This document shows, one piece after another, positions 28,883 to 38,507 of a stretch of DNA of 64,000 nucleotides (the first letter of the stretch is position 1; each line of letters starts with the position of its first letter). The translations under genes and the position numbers were made by a program. This DNA comes from Marinobacter antarcticus (lineage in GTDB: Bacteria; Pseudomonadota; Gammaproteobacteria; Pseudomonadales; Oleiphilaceae), in assembly GCF_900142385.1 (NCBI RefSeq), contig NZ_FRAQ01000002.1, positions 62,001 to 126,000 of the forward strand, written 5' to 3'. The notes under the pieces were generated by a model. That model saw only the letters and a program-made list of their open reading frames with translations. It was not told the origin of the DNA and did no database searches.

Positions 28883-29623
28883 ATGCTACTGAATTGTGAT
28901 ATTGGTGAAAGTTACGGTGCCTGGACGATGGGCCTGGACGAGCAGGTGATGCCGTATATCGACCAGGCGAACATAGCCTGCAGCTTCCACGCCGGGGATC
29001 CACTGGTTATGTACAATACGGTGGGATTGGCGCTGCGGCACAAAGTAGCCCTGGGGGCTCACCCGGCGTACCCAGATCTTCAGGGTTTCGGGCGACGCTC
29101 AATGGCTTGCAGCCCAGATGAAATTTACGCCATGGTGCTTTATCAGGTGGGAGCTCTCAACCAGATTGCCGCCGCGCAGGGAGGGAGCCTCAGTTACGTA
29201 AAGCCACATGGTGCGCTCTATAACGACATGATGCGGAATGAACCTGTTCTCCGGGCTATTCTCAGTGCGCTAAGCAAGTCTCCCGGGAACCTTGCACTCA
29301 TGGCGATGACGACCGCAGACAACCAGCCGTTGAGAGCCGTTTGTGCCGAGTACGGAGTCGAATTGCTGCTGGAGGCATTTGCCGATCGCGCCTATGACGA
29401 AGAAGGATACATTGTACCCCGCAGCACTCAGGGCGCAGTGCATCATAGTTCTGACACTATCCTGGGCCAGGTATTGGCCATTTCCCGGGGCGAGGCGATC
29501 CAGACTATTACTGGAAAGCCGCTATACCTTGAGGCGGATACCTTGTGCGTTCACGGCGACAACCCGGAGTCAGTTGCCGCCGTGCGCGCTATTCGTGAGG
29601 CGTTGGATGAACAGGCAATCTGA
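28883..29623 (+). CDS. pxpA: 5-oxoprolinase subunit A (LamB/YcsF family)
   Basis: Subunit of ATP-dependent 5-oxoproline hydrolysis to glutamate, normally with PxpB and PxpC. ATG 28883 is preceded by AGGCGG; 246 residues, typical length. Family motifs: LLNCDIGESYGAW at the N-terminus, ANIACSFHAGDP, GAHPAYPDLQGFGRR, and VKPHGALYND. No pxpB or pxpC gene is next to it: the neighbours are dsbD and a chemoreceptor. Either partners lie elsewhere or it works alone. Confidence 0.92.
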   Translation: MLLNCDIGESYGAWTMGLDEQVMPYIDQANIACSFHAGDPLVMYNTVGLALRHKVALGAHPAYPDLQGFGRRSMACSPDEIYAMVLYQVGALNQIAAAQGGSLSYVKPHGALYNDMMRNEPVLRAILSALSKSPGNLALMAMTTADNQPLRAVCAEYGVELLLEAFADRAYDEEGYIVPRSTQGAVHHSSDTILGQVLAISRGEAIQTITGKPLYLEADTLCVHGDNPESVAAVRAIREALDEQAI

Positions 29624-29629
29624 GCGTTT

Positions 29630-31486
29630 TCAGAGCCTGAACCGGGATACCAGAGTCTGCAACTCGCTGCCCAGCTTTGCCAACTCCGAACTGGAGCTGG
29701 CGGTCTGATTGGAGGATGCCGCCGATTGATCGGTAACGTCACGAATGCTGGTGATGTTCTGGTTGATCTCTTCCGCTACAGACGTTTGCTGTTCCGATGC
29801 CGTCGCAATCTGATTATTGTACTGCTTGATTTCTTCTACCGATCGCGTGATCCGCTCGATGGACGTACCCGTAGCCGTGGCCCGTTTGAGTGTTTCAGAA
29901 GCCAGTGTTGCGCTGGATTCCATTGCGGATACGGAATTTCCTGCACTGCTTTGCAGAGATGACACAAGGGTCTCGATTTCCTGAGCAGAACTCTGGGTTC
30001 GCTGGGCCAGGGAGCGCACTTCATCAGCAACAACGGCAAAGCCACGGCCTTGTTCACCTGCCCGGGCAGCTTCAATCGCGGCGTTCAGTGCCAGCAGGTT
30101 TGTCTGTTCTGCAACAGACTTTATGACATCCAGAACAGTCCCTATGTTGGCCGTTTCCTTTTGCAGGCCCTGGATGATTTCCATGCTCTGGCTGACTTCC
30201 TGAGCCAGGTTGTTCACCTGACTCACGGTCTCCCTGACCTCGTGTTCGCCTTCCGTAGCCTGATCGACGGCATCGGAGGCAACTGTAAATGCCTGCTCGG
30301 CGTTGCGGGCAATGTCGGCAACGGTTGCCGTCATTTCGTTCATCGCTGCCGCAACCTGGTCGGTTTCCTGTTTCTGGCGGTTGATTCCGTCGCTGGTCTG
30401 GCTGGTAACTGTTGAAAGCTCTTCGGCAGACGCCGCGATGTTAGTTGCTCCGGATTCAATGCTCCTGACAAGCTCCCGCAGACCACTGACCATCGTTGCC
30501 AGAGCGGCCATCAGGCGACCTATCTCGTCCGTCCTGTTGTTGTCGATACGAACCGACAGGTTGCCGGAGGCAACCTCCGAAGCGATTGCAACGGCGTGAT
30601 TGATAGGGGAGGTGATAGCCCTGGTAATCAGGTAAGCCATCAGAATACCAAGCAACACTGCTACGCCGGTTGCACCAAAAATCAGGGTTGTGGCCTGATG
30701 GCGGTCAGATTCCATCTTGCCCGCATGCCTCTCGCGCAGGCTGTTCGCCGAATCGATAACACGGCTGGCCGTTGTGACCATGTCCTGCGATAACTGTTCG
30801 CTGGATTCGGTCAGGCTCACGACGCTCTGGAATTCGGCTGTGTAGGATTCAAGTGCCTTGGCGATCTGCGTCTTTTCTTCCGCGCTGATGGCGGCTGATT
30901 TTAGCGGGCCCTGCATCCGTTTGGCATCCTCAAGATACGACTTGACGCTTTTGGGATCACGCTCCACGAGGAACTTACGCTCCGAACGACGCATATCCTC
31001 AAACATCGCCGATGCAAAAAACAGCGAACTGTGTGCTTTGAGCGAAGAACCCAGTACCCGGGCTTTTGTTTCAAGCCTGCCGAGTGCTTCCTCCCGCTGA
31101 CTGATATTTGACTCCACATTGCTCATCAGCGACTGATATTGCTCAATATCAGTCTGAATGCTTTCCAGGATGCTGATGTCTGCGTTAACAATGAGTAAAG
31201 GCTTGATGCGGCGGGTGATCGCAAGAACCTCGTCGCCGCGGGCCCGGGATGCCTGGACATCCTCTGCCTCACCCGACAGCAAAAAGTTCTTCTCTTCGAC
31301 CCTCGCTTCTGCGAGGCCTGTGTTGACCTGGCCCAGCATGGCCACGATGTCGGATCGCTGGCTGTATGTCTCCAGTGCGCGATTTCCAACCACTCCTACC
31401 AGAATAGTGAGCAGCAGCAGAAGGGCGAACCCGCCCGCCAGTTTCGTTCGGATGGCCATGTTGCCGAAGAAGTTTCGAAGTGTCAT
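29630..31486 (-). CDS. Methyl-accepting chemotaxis protein with HBM-like sensor domain
   Basis: 618 residues; ATG 31486 with AAGGAC upstream. Membrane segments near 13-33 and 268-290 flank a ~235-residue helical periplasmic domain. That domain has two similar modules with [12 protein letters not shown] (about 56-67) and [14 protein letters not shown] (about 164-177), the paired pattern seen in helical bimodular (HBM) sensors such as McpS; ligand unknown. HAMP follows, then the signalling domain with [18 protein letters not shown]. Convergent with pxpA, only 6 bases between stops. Unlike the first receptor, no sigma-28 promoter is evident upstream. Confidence 0.92.
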   Translation of the reverse strand: MTLRNFFGNMAIRTKLAGGFALLLLLTILVGVVGNRALETYSQRSDIVAMLGQVNTGLAEARVEEKNFLLSGEAEDVQASRARGDEVLAITRRIKPLLIVNADISILESIQTDIEQYQSLMSNVESNISQREEALGRLETKARVLGSSLKAHSSLFFASAMFEDMRRSERKFLVERDPKSVKSYLEDAKRMQGPLKSAAISAEEKTQIAKALESYTAEFQSVVSLTESSEQLSQDMVTTASRVIDSANSLRERHAGKMESDRHQATTLIFGATGVAVLLGILMAYLITRAITSPINHAVAIASEVASGNLSVRIDNNRTDEIGRLMAALATMVSGLRELVRSIESGATNIAASAEELSTVTSQTSDGINRQKQETDQVAAAMNEMTATVADIARNAEQAFTVASDAVDQATEGEHEVRETVSQVNNLAQEVSQSMEIIQGLQKETANIGTVLDVIKSVAEQTNLLALNAAIEAARAGEQGRGFAVVADEVRSLAQRTQSSAQEIETLVSSLQSSAGNSVSAMESSATLASETLKRATATGTSIERITRSVEEIKQYNNQIATASEQQTSVAEEINQNITSIRDVTDQSAASSNQTASSSSELAKLGSELQTLVSRFRL

Positions 31487-31669
31487 GCAGTGTCCTTAGG
31501 GCTTGTGAGCAATACCCGTTCTACCGGTCGGGCTCATCCAACAGATCAGGGAGAAGTATTTTTGATACGCAAAAGCGATGTTCGAGCTTTTTATTGTGTC
31601 TCTATTAAGTAGGTACTGGGGATAAGAATCAATTTGTTTTAGGTAACATATGATTGCAGAGTGCGATCA

Positions 31670-31682
31670 TGGGATATTCCCA
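31670..31682. promoter_or_regulatory. 13-bp palindrome upstream of secreted-protein gene
   Basis: TGGGATATTCCCA is a perfect palindrome (odd centre) in the 296-base gap between the chemoreceptor and the secreted protein gene, 101 bases before the latter's start. It could be an operator. The rest of the gap is AT-rich and shows nothing else recognisable. Confidence 0.3.
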
Positions 31683-31782
31683 AAGGTAATTTGAATATTC
31701 TGTGTCCGCGATATAGAGTGCCTAAGTAGGCTGCCTAGTGGTCTCTTTTATTCCTTCTCTGTTTGTTAAAAGGTGATGCGCC

Positions 31783-33510
31783 GTGAAAATTCCAACAAGA
31801 CAATTCTCGAAAAAACCGCTCGCGAGTGCGGTGATGTGTTCAATTTTGGGGCTTTCGCCGGCGGCATTTGCGGCGACGGTTGATAGTGTTAATGAGGATA
31901 ATCTGTCGGTTCCACCGGTGGAGGGTAAAACTCTGGTTTATACAGATACAGAGGGAACCGCGAGTTTTGGCTGGATTGACCCGGTCAATGACTTTGGCAA
32001 TGTGGGTTTGGGGATTGCAGTCTATAACGAGCCGTTTACGGCCCAGAATACCTATGATTTTGCCGGTTGCATTATGGCGCAACCGGATCGTCAGCTTCAG
32101 GCTGCGCCCAATAATCTCAACTGCCAGGCTCCCCCCGATTCGGGTAAGCGTTTCAAGCTGAAGACCACCGAAACCAACGCGCCCATTGACCTTGTTTTAG
32201 ATGTGTCCGCTGATGATTCAGATAAGCTCTACCGGGTTATTGGCAAGTTTTCAAATCTGACGGATGGCACCAATAGTGTCGATGGTGATTTGAACGCATT
32301 CCGATTCGAGACTGGCTTCGGTGTAGGTAACGCATTCACTCCTTCATCAGCCGATGACGGCTTGTCATTTGGCTTTGCTGACGCGACCACCAAACTGACC
32401 ATAGGTGATCTGGGAAAATCTCCGGGCGGCTTGTTTGGGGGTAGTAAGGTGGAAGGCTTGCCGTTCTTCAGTACGACTGTTAGCGCGTTTGTAGAATCGG
32501 TAGCAACGTCGCTGGATCAAGATACAACGGAGACTGATGGCGCGATGCCGGCTCCATATGCGAATCTCTTCGGTGACTGGCGTACGCTGAGTGCAGTGCC
32601 GACCGGCTGGTTTATCGATCATGACGGTAACCCGGCAAACGATTCTATCCTGCTGGCCTGGGATAATGGTACTGCCGATACGGTAGAGGAGAGTGGTTGG
32701 CAGACGTTTAAAAAGGTATTTAGTCCAATCGTTCTGGTTGATACAAACGGGGACGATACACCGGATACCCTTGCCGACCGTTGGGATCCGAACAGCATCA
32801 ACTTCGATCCGGCTTTGGCCGTCGATGTTCTGCCTCTCGTTGATACGTTAGGCGAAGAAGACCCTGATAATAATGTTCCCGATGCGATCTCGCTTGAGCA
32901 GTCCACCGCTGCTGCTCTGTATGACGGAACGTTCAACGTTTTGATTGATGGCAAGGCTGTAACCATTGATCTCTTCGACCAATGGGTAAATAAGCCGGTG
33001 ACAGTCATTGACTCTACCAATAGCTCGCTTTACGCAACCTGGTTCCCGGATGAAGGCGAGGATGGCCTTTATCAGCTGGCCTCAGATTCTTCATGGATTA
33101 CGTTGGACGAGATGAACTCGTTGATTAACAACAATGCTGATCTGGAGCGTGTCGCCGGTTATGTTCAGGGTCCTGTTGAGGATTTGGCAAACGTCAACAT
33201 CAATACCACCATCAGCGTGGCGGATACATCGTCATGGCCAACCTGCACAAGTGACGGTGTCGACACAAACTGTACCTTCACTCTGCGCGTCACGGGGCTG
33301 AATGATGTTGTTGATGTTCCGGAGATTCCGATAACTCCGGTTGAAGAAGAACCAACCGACCCTGAAGTGACCGCTTCTTCTTCTGGTGGCGGCACGATTT
33401 TTGGTTGTAGCGCCGGTGCACCGGGCTCGCCCTTTGATCCGGTTCTGCCTGGTATGGTCCTGATGGCTCTGGGTGGTCTGTGGGCGCGCAAGCGTCTCAG
33501 CAACACCTGA
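31783..33510 (+). CDS. Secreted protein with C-terminal membrane-anchor sorting signal (choice-of-anchor type)
   Basis: 575 residues; GTG 31783 with AAAGGTGAT upstream. Signal peptide ends near SPAAFA-A (residue 30). The body is acidic, rich in Asp/Thr/Asn, with Ca-binding-like stretches (VDTNGDDTPD) and a Cys pair region near GCIMAQ/NLNCQAPP. The C-terminus has the three-part form of exosortase/rhombosortase-like signals: a Ser/Gly spacer (SSSGGG), then IFGCSAGAPGSPFDPVLP, a hydrophobic helix (GMVLMALGGLWA) and a basic end (RKR). The Cys before the helix recalls JDVT-CTERM or MYXO-CTERM rather than GlyGly-CTERM. I recall similar proteins named choice-of-anchor F; that naming is from memory. 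No matching protease gene is in the window. Confidence 0.65.
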   Translation: MKIPTRQFSKKPLASAVMCSILGLSPAAFAATVDSVNEDNLSVPPVEGKTLVYTDTEGTASFGWIDPVNDFGNVGLGIAVYNEPFTAQNTYDFAGCIMAQPDRQLQAAPNNLNCQAPPDSGKRFKLKTTETNAPIDLVLDVSADDSDKLYRVIGKFSNLTDGTNSVDGDLNAFRFETGFGVGNAFTPSSADDGLSFGFADATTKLTIGDLGKSPGGLFGGSKVEGLPFFSTTVSAFVESVATSLDQDTTETDGAMPAPYANLFGDWRTLSAVPTGWFIDHDGNPANDSILLAWDNGTADTVEESGWQTFKKVFSPIVLVDTNGDDTPDTLADRWDPNSINFDPALAVDVLPLVDTLGEEDPDNNVPDAISLEQSTAAALYDGTFNVLIDGKAVTIDLFDQWVNKPVTVIDSTNSSLYATWFPDEGEDGLYQLASDSSWITLDEMNSLINNNADLERVAGYVQGPVEDLANVNINTTISVADTSSWPTCTSDGVDTNCTFTLRVTGLNDVVDVPEIPITPVEEEPTDPEVTASSSGGGTIFGCSAGAPGSPFDPVLPGMVLMALGGLWARKRLSNT

Positions 33511-33540
33511 ACCATTTGCCATTAACAAGGCATAAATAAA

Positions 33541-33572
33541 AAGCGGGGCTGATTTTCAGCCCCGCTTTTTTG
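33541..33572. terminator. Strong bidirectional terminator
   Basis: AAGCGGGGCTGA at 33541-33552 and TCAGCCCCGCTT at 33556-33567 form a perfect 12-bp stem with a TTT loop, then T residues; A-rich sequence precedes it. It serves the secreted-protein gene (plus) and the convergent Gly-rich protein gene (minus). Confidence 0.95.
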
Positions 33573-33595
33573 TTACCTGGAAAATTGAATCCGGG

Positions 33596-34054
33596 TTACT
33601 GGTTACCACCACCGGACCCCTTGATCTTATACTCCTGGCTTTTGCCGTTACCCCCGGAGCCCTTGCCCTGGCCTGAACTCATGCCTTGACCGGCGCCCAT
33701 GCCCTGGCCTGTACCCATGCCTTGACCGTTGCCCATACCCTGGCCTTGACCGGAACCCTTGCCCTGGCCGTTACCCATGCCTTTGCCGGAACCTTGTCCC
33801 ATGCCATTCTTGAGTTCGACGCCGTACTCTCGGGCACGCTGCATCATGCGTTCATGGTGTTTCTGGCGATACTGAGCTCGTTCGGCATCGGTGTTCAGGT
33901 TGCGCAGGGTGTCACGGTGCTCCTGCAACTCTGTCCGGGTCATCAGTTCCCGGCCAAATACTTCTTCATTTTCCTGAGCTGCTAGCGGCCAACTCGCCAT
34001 GGTAACGAGAATAGCGACGCCGGCCGTGCGAATAAGTGATGTTTTCAGTTTCAT
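33596..34054 (-). CDS. Small exported protein with Gly-Gln-Gly-Met repeats
   Basis: 152 residues, not recognised. A signal peptide ends near WPLAAQ (residue 27). Residues 28-82 form a charged helical region (TELQEHRDTLRNLNTDAERA, QYRQKHHERMMQRAREYG), which resembles Arg/Glu-rich periplasmic helices. Residues 84-138 are a low-complexity GQG-M/K-G-x array. Such a tail is probably disordered; Met-rich repeats sometimes bind copper, but that is speculation here. It stands alone between two terminators or gaps. Confidence 0.7.
   Translation of the reverse strand: MKLKTSLIRTAGVAILVTMASWPLAAQENEEVFGRELMTRTELQEHRDTLRNLNTDAERAQYRQKHHERMMQRAREYGVELKNGMGQGSGKGMGNGQGKGSGQGQGMGNGQGMGTGQGMGAGQGMSSGQGKGSGGNGKSQEYKIKGSGGGNQ
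33641..33805. repeat. Imperfect 18-bp tandem repeat coding for GQGMGx units
   Basis: About nine degenerate 18-base units encode the six-residue pattern G-Q-G-M/K-G-N/T/A/S inside the small exported protein. Units differ mostly at the third position and at the sixth residue. Such arrays can change copy number by slippage. Confidence 0.8.
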
Positions 34055-34173
34055 TGTTCAATCCCTCGGGTTTATTCCGTACTTTCAGTATAGGCTCACA
34101 GCAAAGGCAGTGAGAGTCATTATAAATACTTATGCGCCATTTGGGGGCGGGTAGGAGGAAACCGACCCGATGA

Positions 34174-34710
34174 TTACCACATAAGATCGTCCGGAATTTC
34201 ATAGCCCGCGTAAGGATCATCGTCCCCCACATCGTCTGTTTTGCGGTCGTGGAGTACAACGACCGCCTGCTCATCACGCTCTATAATCTTGCGGGCTACG
34301 CCGTCGGCGACTATTTCGTACTGATCATTGACGAACACAATCGCGAGCCGGCCGCGTGATAACTGGTCGGCCAGGATGTCGTCTACATACAGTTTCTTGA
34401 TTTTTTTGTCGTGAACGAACTGGTAAGACGTTTCGCCCCGGCTGCGATCCAGCCGGTTGGTATCCACCAGTTGGCGTATCTGGGCCTGGATGGCTTTTTT
34501 CTCGGCTTCCTGCTGGCGTTTAAGGTTAAGCTGACGGTCATGTTCTGCTTTTTCTTCACGGGCCTGACGAGCACGGATCTCGGTCTCATTGACCTGCACG
34601 GTACCCTTGGGCTGCTGTTTGCGCTGTTTGTGTTTCTCGTTGCGAATAGCCTTGGCTTTTTTCTGGTCGGCCAGGCCCGCTTTCAATAGCTGATCCTGCA
34701 GGGACGCCAT
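34174..34710 (-). CDS. DUF2058 family nucleoprotein (YaiL-like)
   Basis: 178 residues. Starts MASLQDQLLKAGLADQKKAK, the characteristic N-terminus of DUF2058/YaiL proteins. A highly charged Lys/Arg/Gln helical region follows (about 20-75), then a folded C-terminal part with YQFVHDKKIKKLYVDDILAD and RGRLAIVFVNDQYEIV. E. coli YaiL has been described as polynucleotide-associated; the role is not settled. Divergent from dbpA, so the 107 bases between them hold both promoters. Confidence 0.88.
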   Translation of the reverse strand: MASLQDQLLKAGLADQKKAKAIRNEKHKQRKQQPKGTVQVNETEIRARQAREEKAEHDRQLNLKRQQEAEKKAIQAQIRQLVDTNRLDRSRGETSYQFVHDKKIKKLYVDDILADQLSRGRLAIVFVNDQYEIVADGVARKIIERDEQAVVVLHDRKTDDVGDDDPYAGYEIPDDLMW

Positions 34711-34817
34711 GGGATAACTCCATTAATTGGTCATAAATTCTGGTATTCTGTCTCGACAGTATACGCCCTCGTGTCTACCTTCTTAACCAGCAACCGCTGA
34801 TTCCGGGATTTTCTTGT

Positions 34818-36191
34818 ATGCCTTCCTTTAAAGATCTTGATCTGTCTGCAGCCATGCAGGCCAATCTTGCCCATTTGGGCTTTTCGAAGCCTACGGACAT
34901 TCAGGTCCGGGCACTGCCTCACTGCCTGGCCGGGCGTGACGTGATCGCCTTGGCGCAGACCGGCAGCGGTAAAACGGCGGCCTTCGGTATCGGGTTGATT
35001 GAAAGTCTCAAGCCAAAGTTGTTTGCGGTTCAGGGACTGGTGATGTGCCCGACCCGGGAACTGGCGGACCAGGTAGCGAAAGCACTGCGGGACTTGGCGC
35101 GGGCGCAGGAAAATATAAAGGTTCTCACGCTCTGTGGCGGTGTGTCTATCGGGCCACAGATTGGCTCCCTGGCCCATGGGGCTCACATTGTCGTGGGCAC
35201 TCCGGGGCGGATCGCGGATCACCTGCGCAAAGGAACCCTGGATCTGAAACGCCTCACGACCCTGGTTCTGGATGAAGCAGACCGGATGCTCGATATGGGT
35301 TTTCAGCCCGCCATGGAAGAGATTCTTGGTTATACGCCGAAGCAGCGCCAGACATTGATGTTCTCAGCTACCTGGCCTGAGTCTATCCGCAAGCTCAGCG
35401 CTGGCTTTCAGAGGGATCCCGTGGATGTGCGGGCAGAGGCTCAAAGCGTGAATGCTGATATACGGGAACTGTTTTACGAAATTCCTGCCCGGGCGCGTAC
35501 TCATGCCATTGTTAGCCTGCTGTCAGAACATCAGCCAGCTTCCTGCCTGGTGTTCTGTTCCATGAAGCAGCAGTGCGATGAGCTGGCCGAAGAACTGGGT
35601 CTCCAGGGCTTCTCGGCCCTTGCGTTGCACGGTGATCTTGAGCAGCGTGAGCGTGACAGTGTACTGGTGCGTTTTGCAAACCAGAGCTGTCAGGTTCTGG
35701 TAGCGACAGACGTCGCGGCCCGCGGGTTGGATATCAAAGCGTTGCCATTGGTTATCAACGCCGAGCCGGCGCGGGATCCGGAGGTGCATACCCATCGGGT
35801 AGGGCGCACGGGGCGTGCAGGTGAGGCTGGGTTGGCGGTTACTTTGTGCAGCCCGGCTCAGGGCCACAAGATCAATCGTCTTGAGACTGAGCGCGGCAGC
35901 CCGGTCACTTGGGGTGATACGGAGATTTTACTCTCGGTTCCGCCGAAACCGGTTGTGCCTGCCATGAAAACACTCTGCATCGCCGCCGGACGCAAGGAAA
36001 AGCTCCGGCCGGGTGATGTGCTTGGCGCGCTGACCGGAGAGGCCGGGCTGAATGGTAAATCTGTTGGCAAGATTGATCTGTTTGATTTTCAGTGTTTCGT
36101 CGCTGTAGAAGCGGGGCAGGCCGGACGCGCCCTGAAGCGCCTTGAAGACGGGAAGATAAAGGGTCGCAAGCTAAGAGTCAGGCTGGTCTGA
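34818..36191 (+). CDS. dbpA: DEAD-box ATP-dependent RNA helicase DbpA
   Basis: RNA helicase that acts in 50S ribosome assembly through 23S rRNA helix 92. 457 residues. Motifs: Q motif (FSKPTDIQ), AQTGSGKT, PTRELADQ, VLDEADRMLDMGF, SAT, and HRVGRTGRAG. The C-terminal ~75 residues (KLRPGDVLGALTGEAGLNGK and GKIKGRKLRVRLV) form the DbpA RNA-recognition domain that distinguishes it from other DEAD proteins. Confidence 0.96.
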   Translation: MPSFKDLDLSAAMQANLAHLGFSKPTDIQVRALPHCLAGRDVIALAQTGSGKTAAFGIGLIESLKPKLFAVQGLVMCPTRELADQVAKALRDLARAQENIKVLTLCGGVSIGPQIGSLAHGAHIVVGTPGRIADHLRKGTLDLKRLTTLVLDEADRMLDMGFQPAMEEILGYTPKQRQTLMFSATWPESIRKLSAGFQRDPVDVRAEAQSVNADIRELFYEIPARARTHAIVSLLSEHQPASCLVFCSMKQQCDELAEELGLQGFSALALHGDLEQRERDSVLVRFANQSCQVLVATDVAARGLDIKALPLVINAEPARDPEVHTHRVGRTGRAGEAGLAVTLCSPAQGHKINRLETERGSPVTWGDTEILLSVPPKPVVPAMKTLCIAAGRKEKLRPGDVLGALTGEAGLNGKSVGKIDLFDFQCFVAVEAGQAGRALKRLEDGKIKGRKLRVRLV

Positions 36192-36342
36192 GATCATTAT
36201 TGCAGGCTTTCCCGGTGAGTCGGAGATGGCAGTGAACACTCGGAAAGTCCGTATAGTCATTTGCATTTCGGTTGCTCACTGCGTGCGAAACCGGTAAATT
36301 ACGCAGGATTTTGTCTCCCGGTTTGTTTCGATGCACCATAAG

Positions 36343-36357
36343 ACCTAAGTCTTAGGT
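36343..36357. promoter_or_regulatory. Palindrome upstream of the oad operon
   Basis: ACCTAAG at 36343-36349 and CTTAGGT at 36351-36357 form a perfect 7-bp inverted repeat around one base, 51 bases before the oadG start in a 217-base gap. Position and symmetry fit a repressor or activator site; no named regulator fits. Confidence 0.4.
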
Positions 36358-36408
36358 GTTTCGGTTACCCGGGAAAATCCATAAACCAATAACAGGTAGC
36401 TATTCAAT

Positions 36409-36660
36409 ATGGATGAGCTGATGTCACAAGCCGTCGATCTGATGGTTGCGGGTATGGGTTTCGTGTTCGCGTTCCTCATTGTTCTGGTGTTCGCGACTCT
36501 GCTTATGTCCAAACTGCTTACCCGGTTTGCACCGCCCGAGCCGGTAACCCCGGCCAAAACGCCTCGCGCCAAGACCAAGGCAGCTGCATCAGTTGATTCT
36601 GATACGGCAGAGGCGATCAAGAAGGCGATTGCACAGTTCCGGTCGCGCCACAAGAAGTGA
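36409..36660 (+). CDS. oadG: Oxaloacetate decarboxylase gamma subunit
   Basis: Small membrane subunit that holds the alpha and beta subunits of the Na+ pump together and binds zinc. 83 residues: one membrane helix (about 11-33, VAGMGFVFAFLIVLVFATLL), then a Pro/Ala/Lys-rich linker and a charged C-terminal helix ending in RSRHKK, typical of OadG. First of three co-directional genes. Confidence 0.92.
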   Translation: MDELMSQAVDLMVAGMGFVFAFLIVLVFATLLMSKLLTRFAPPEPVTPAKTPRAKTKAAASVDSDTAEAIKKAIAQFRSRHKK

Positions 36661-36705
36661 CCCGGTAACCGATTAGATAGAACCTTTAAACAGAAGGCTG
36701 ACACG

Positions 36706-38493
36706 ATGACTGACATAAAGAAACCGCTGGGGATTACGGACGTTATACTTCGTGACGCCCACCAGTCCCTGCTTGCCACCCGTATGCGGCTTGACGACAT
36801 GCTGCCCATTGCCGAGAAACTCGACAAGGTCGGTTTCTGGTCCCTGGAATCCTGGGGTGGCGCTACCTTTGACTCCTGCATCCGGTATCTGGGAGAAGAT
36901 CCCTGGGAGCGCATTCGCGAGTTGAAAAAAGTCATGCCCAACACGCCCCAGCAAATGCTGCTGCGTGGTCAGAACCTGCTGGGTTACCGGCATTATGCAG
37001 ACGATGTGGTTGAGCGGTTTGTAGAGCGTGCCGCCGAGAACGGTGTCGATGTTTTCCGTATTTTTGACGCGATGAACGACCCGCGCAACCTGCAAACTGC
37101 TATCAAAGCTGTTCGCAAGACGGGCAAGCACGCACAGGGCACGATTTCTTATACCACCAGCCCGGTGCACACCATTGAAATGTGGGTTGAGCTGGCGAAG
37201 GAAATCGCAGACATGGGCGCGGACTCCATTGCCATCAAGGACATGGCGGGCATTCTCAAGCCGTACGTGGCCTTTGATCTGGTTAGCCGCCTGAAGAAAG
37301 AACTGGATATCCCGATTCACATGCAGTGCCACGCGACCACCGGTATGTCTACCGCCACAGCCCTCAAAGCAGCGGAAGCCGGTATTGATAACGTGGATAC
37401 GGCCATCTCCTCAATGAGTATGACCTATGGCCACTCGCCCACTGAGGCGGTTGTTGCCATTCTTGAAGGTACAGACCGTGACACCGGCCTTGACCTGAAT
37501 CTGCTTGAAGAGATTGCCAGCTACTTCCGCGAAGTTCGTAAGAAGTACGCGAAGTTTGAAGGTAGCCTCCGGGGTACCGATTCCCGCATCCTGATTGCCC
37601 AGGTTCCCGGCGGCATGCTGACGAACATGGAAGGCCAGCTCAAGGAACAGAACGCGGCTGACAGGTTCGACGAAGTACTGGCCGAAATTCCCAAGGTTCG
37701 TGAAGACCTGGGTTTCATCCCGCTGGTTACGCCGACTTCCCAGATTGTTGGTACTCAGGCTGTACTTAACGTTCTGACTGGCGAGCGTTACAAATCCATC
37801 TCCAAGGAAACTGCGGCTATCCTGAAAGGCGAATACGGCTCCGCGCCGGCGCCGTTCAACAAGGAACTGCAGGAAAGGGTTCTGGATGGTAAAGAAGCCA
37901 TTACCTGCCGTCCGGCTGACAATATTGAGCCGGAAATGGATAAGCTGACCGACGAGCTGAAGAAGCTGGCGGATGAAAAAGGCATCAAACTGGCGGATAA
38001 CACCGTTGATGATGTTCTGACTTATGCTTTGTTCCCGCAGATTGGTCTGAAGTTCCTGGAAAACCGTGGTAACCCGGATGCCTTTGAGCCGGTTCCCACG
38101 GCTGAAGATGCGCTACCTGCGAAGAAATCCACTGGCCCCGAAACCTACACTGTTGATGTTAACGGCAAGAAGTACGTGGTTGCGGTTTCTGAGGGTGGTG
38201 AAATTTCCCAGATTCAGGGTGAGGGCGGTGCTTCCACATCGGTCGCAGCATCTTCTGCGCCAGTTCCGGCAGCAGGTGAAGGCGAGCCTGTTATCGCGCC
38301 TCTTGGTGGCAACATCTTCAAGGTACTGGTTTCACCGGGTGACGCCATTGAAGAAGGCGATGTGCTGATTATTCTCGAGGCCATGAAAATGGAAACCGAG
38401 ATTCGCGCACCAAAGGCCGGCACTGTCGGCGAAGTCTTCATCAAGGTCGGTGATGCCGTCGCTCCTGATGATGAAATGCTGACAATCGCATAA
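36706..38493 (+). CDS. oadA: Oxaloacetate decarboxylase alpha subunit (biotin carboxyltransferase)
   Basis: Transfers CO2 from oxaloacetate to biotin; works with OadB to pump Na+. 595 residues. N-terminal carboxyltransferase barrel with the [13 protein letters not shown] motif and metal-binding residues; then the PYC/OADA conserved domain, an Ala/Pro/Ser linker (about 500-525) and a biotinyl domain with the biotin Lys in EAMKMETE near residue 562. Lies 45 bases after oadG and 14 bases before oadB. Confidence 0.97.
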   Translation: MTDIKKPLGITDVILRDAHQSLLATRMRLDDMLPIAEKLDKVGFWSLESWGGATFDSCIRYLGEDPWERIRELKKVMPNTPQQMLLRGQNLLGYRHYADDVVERFVERAAENGVDVFRIFDAMNDPRNLQTAIKAVRKTGKHAQGTISYTTSPVHTIEMWVELAKEIADMGADSIAIKDMAGILKPYVAFDLVSRLKKELDIPIHMQCHATTGMSTATALKAAEAGIDNVDTAISSMSMTYGHSPTEAVVAILEGTDRDTGLDLNLLEEIASYFREVRKKYAKFEGSLRGTDSRILIAQVPGGMLTNMEGQLKEQNAADRFDEVLAEIPKVREDLGFIPLVTPTSQIVGTQAVLNVLTGERYKSISKETAAILKGEYGSAPAPFNKELQERVLDGKEAITCRPADNIEPEMDKLTDELKKLADEKGIKLADNTVDDVLTYALFPQIGLKFLENRGNPDAFEPVPTAEDALPAKKSTGPETYTVDVNGKKYVVAVSEGGEISQIQGEGGASTSVAASSAPVPAAGEGEPVIAPLGGNIFKVLVSPGDAIEEGDVLIILEAMKMETEIRAPKAGTVGEVFIKVGDAVAPDDEMLTIA

Positions 38494-38507
38494 AGGGCCA
38501 GCATTCC

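Noticed and set aside
33641..33805. Possible CRISPR-like array
   Set aside because: Units are 18 bp, in frame, and code for a Gly-rich peptide; there are no unique spacers and no cas genes.
34748..34759. CTGTCTCGACAG as a second LexA box between the DUF2058 gene and dbpA
   Set aside because: The half sites are only 6 bases apart; LexA needs CTG-N10-CAG.
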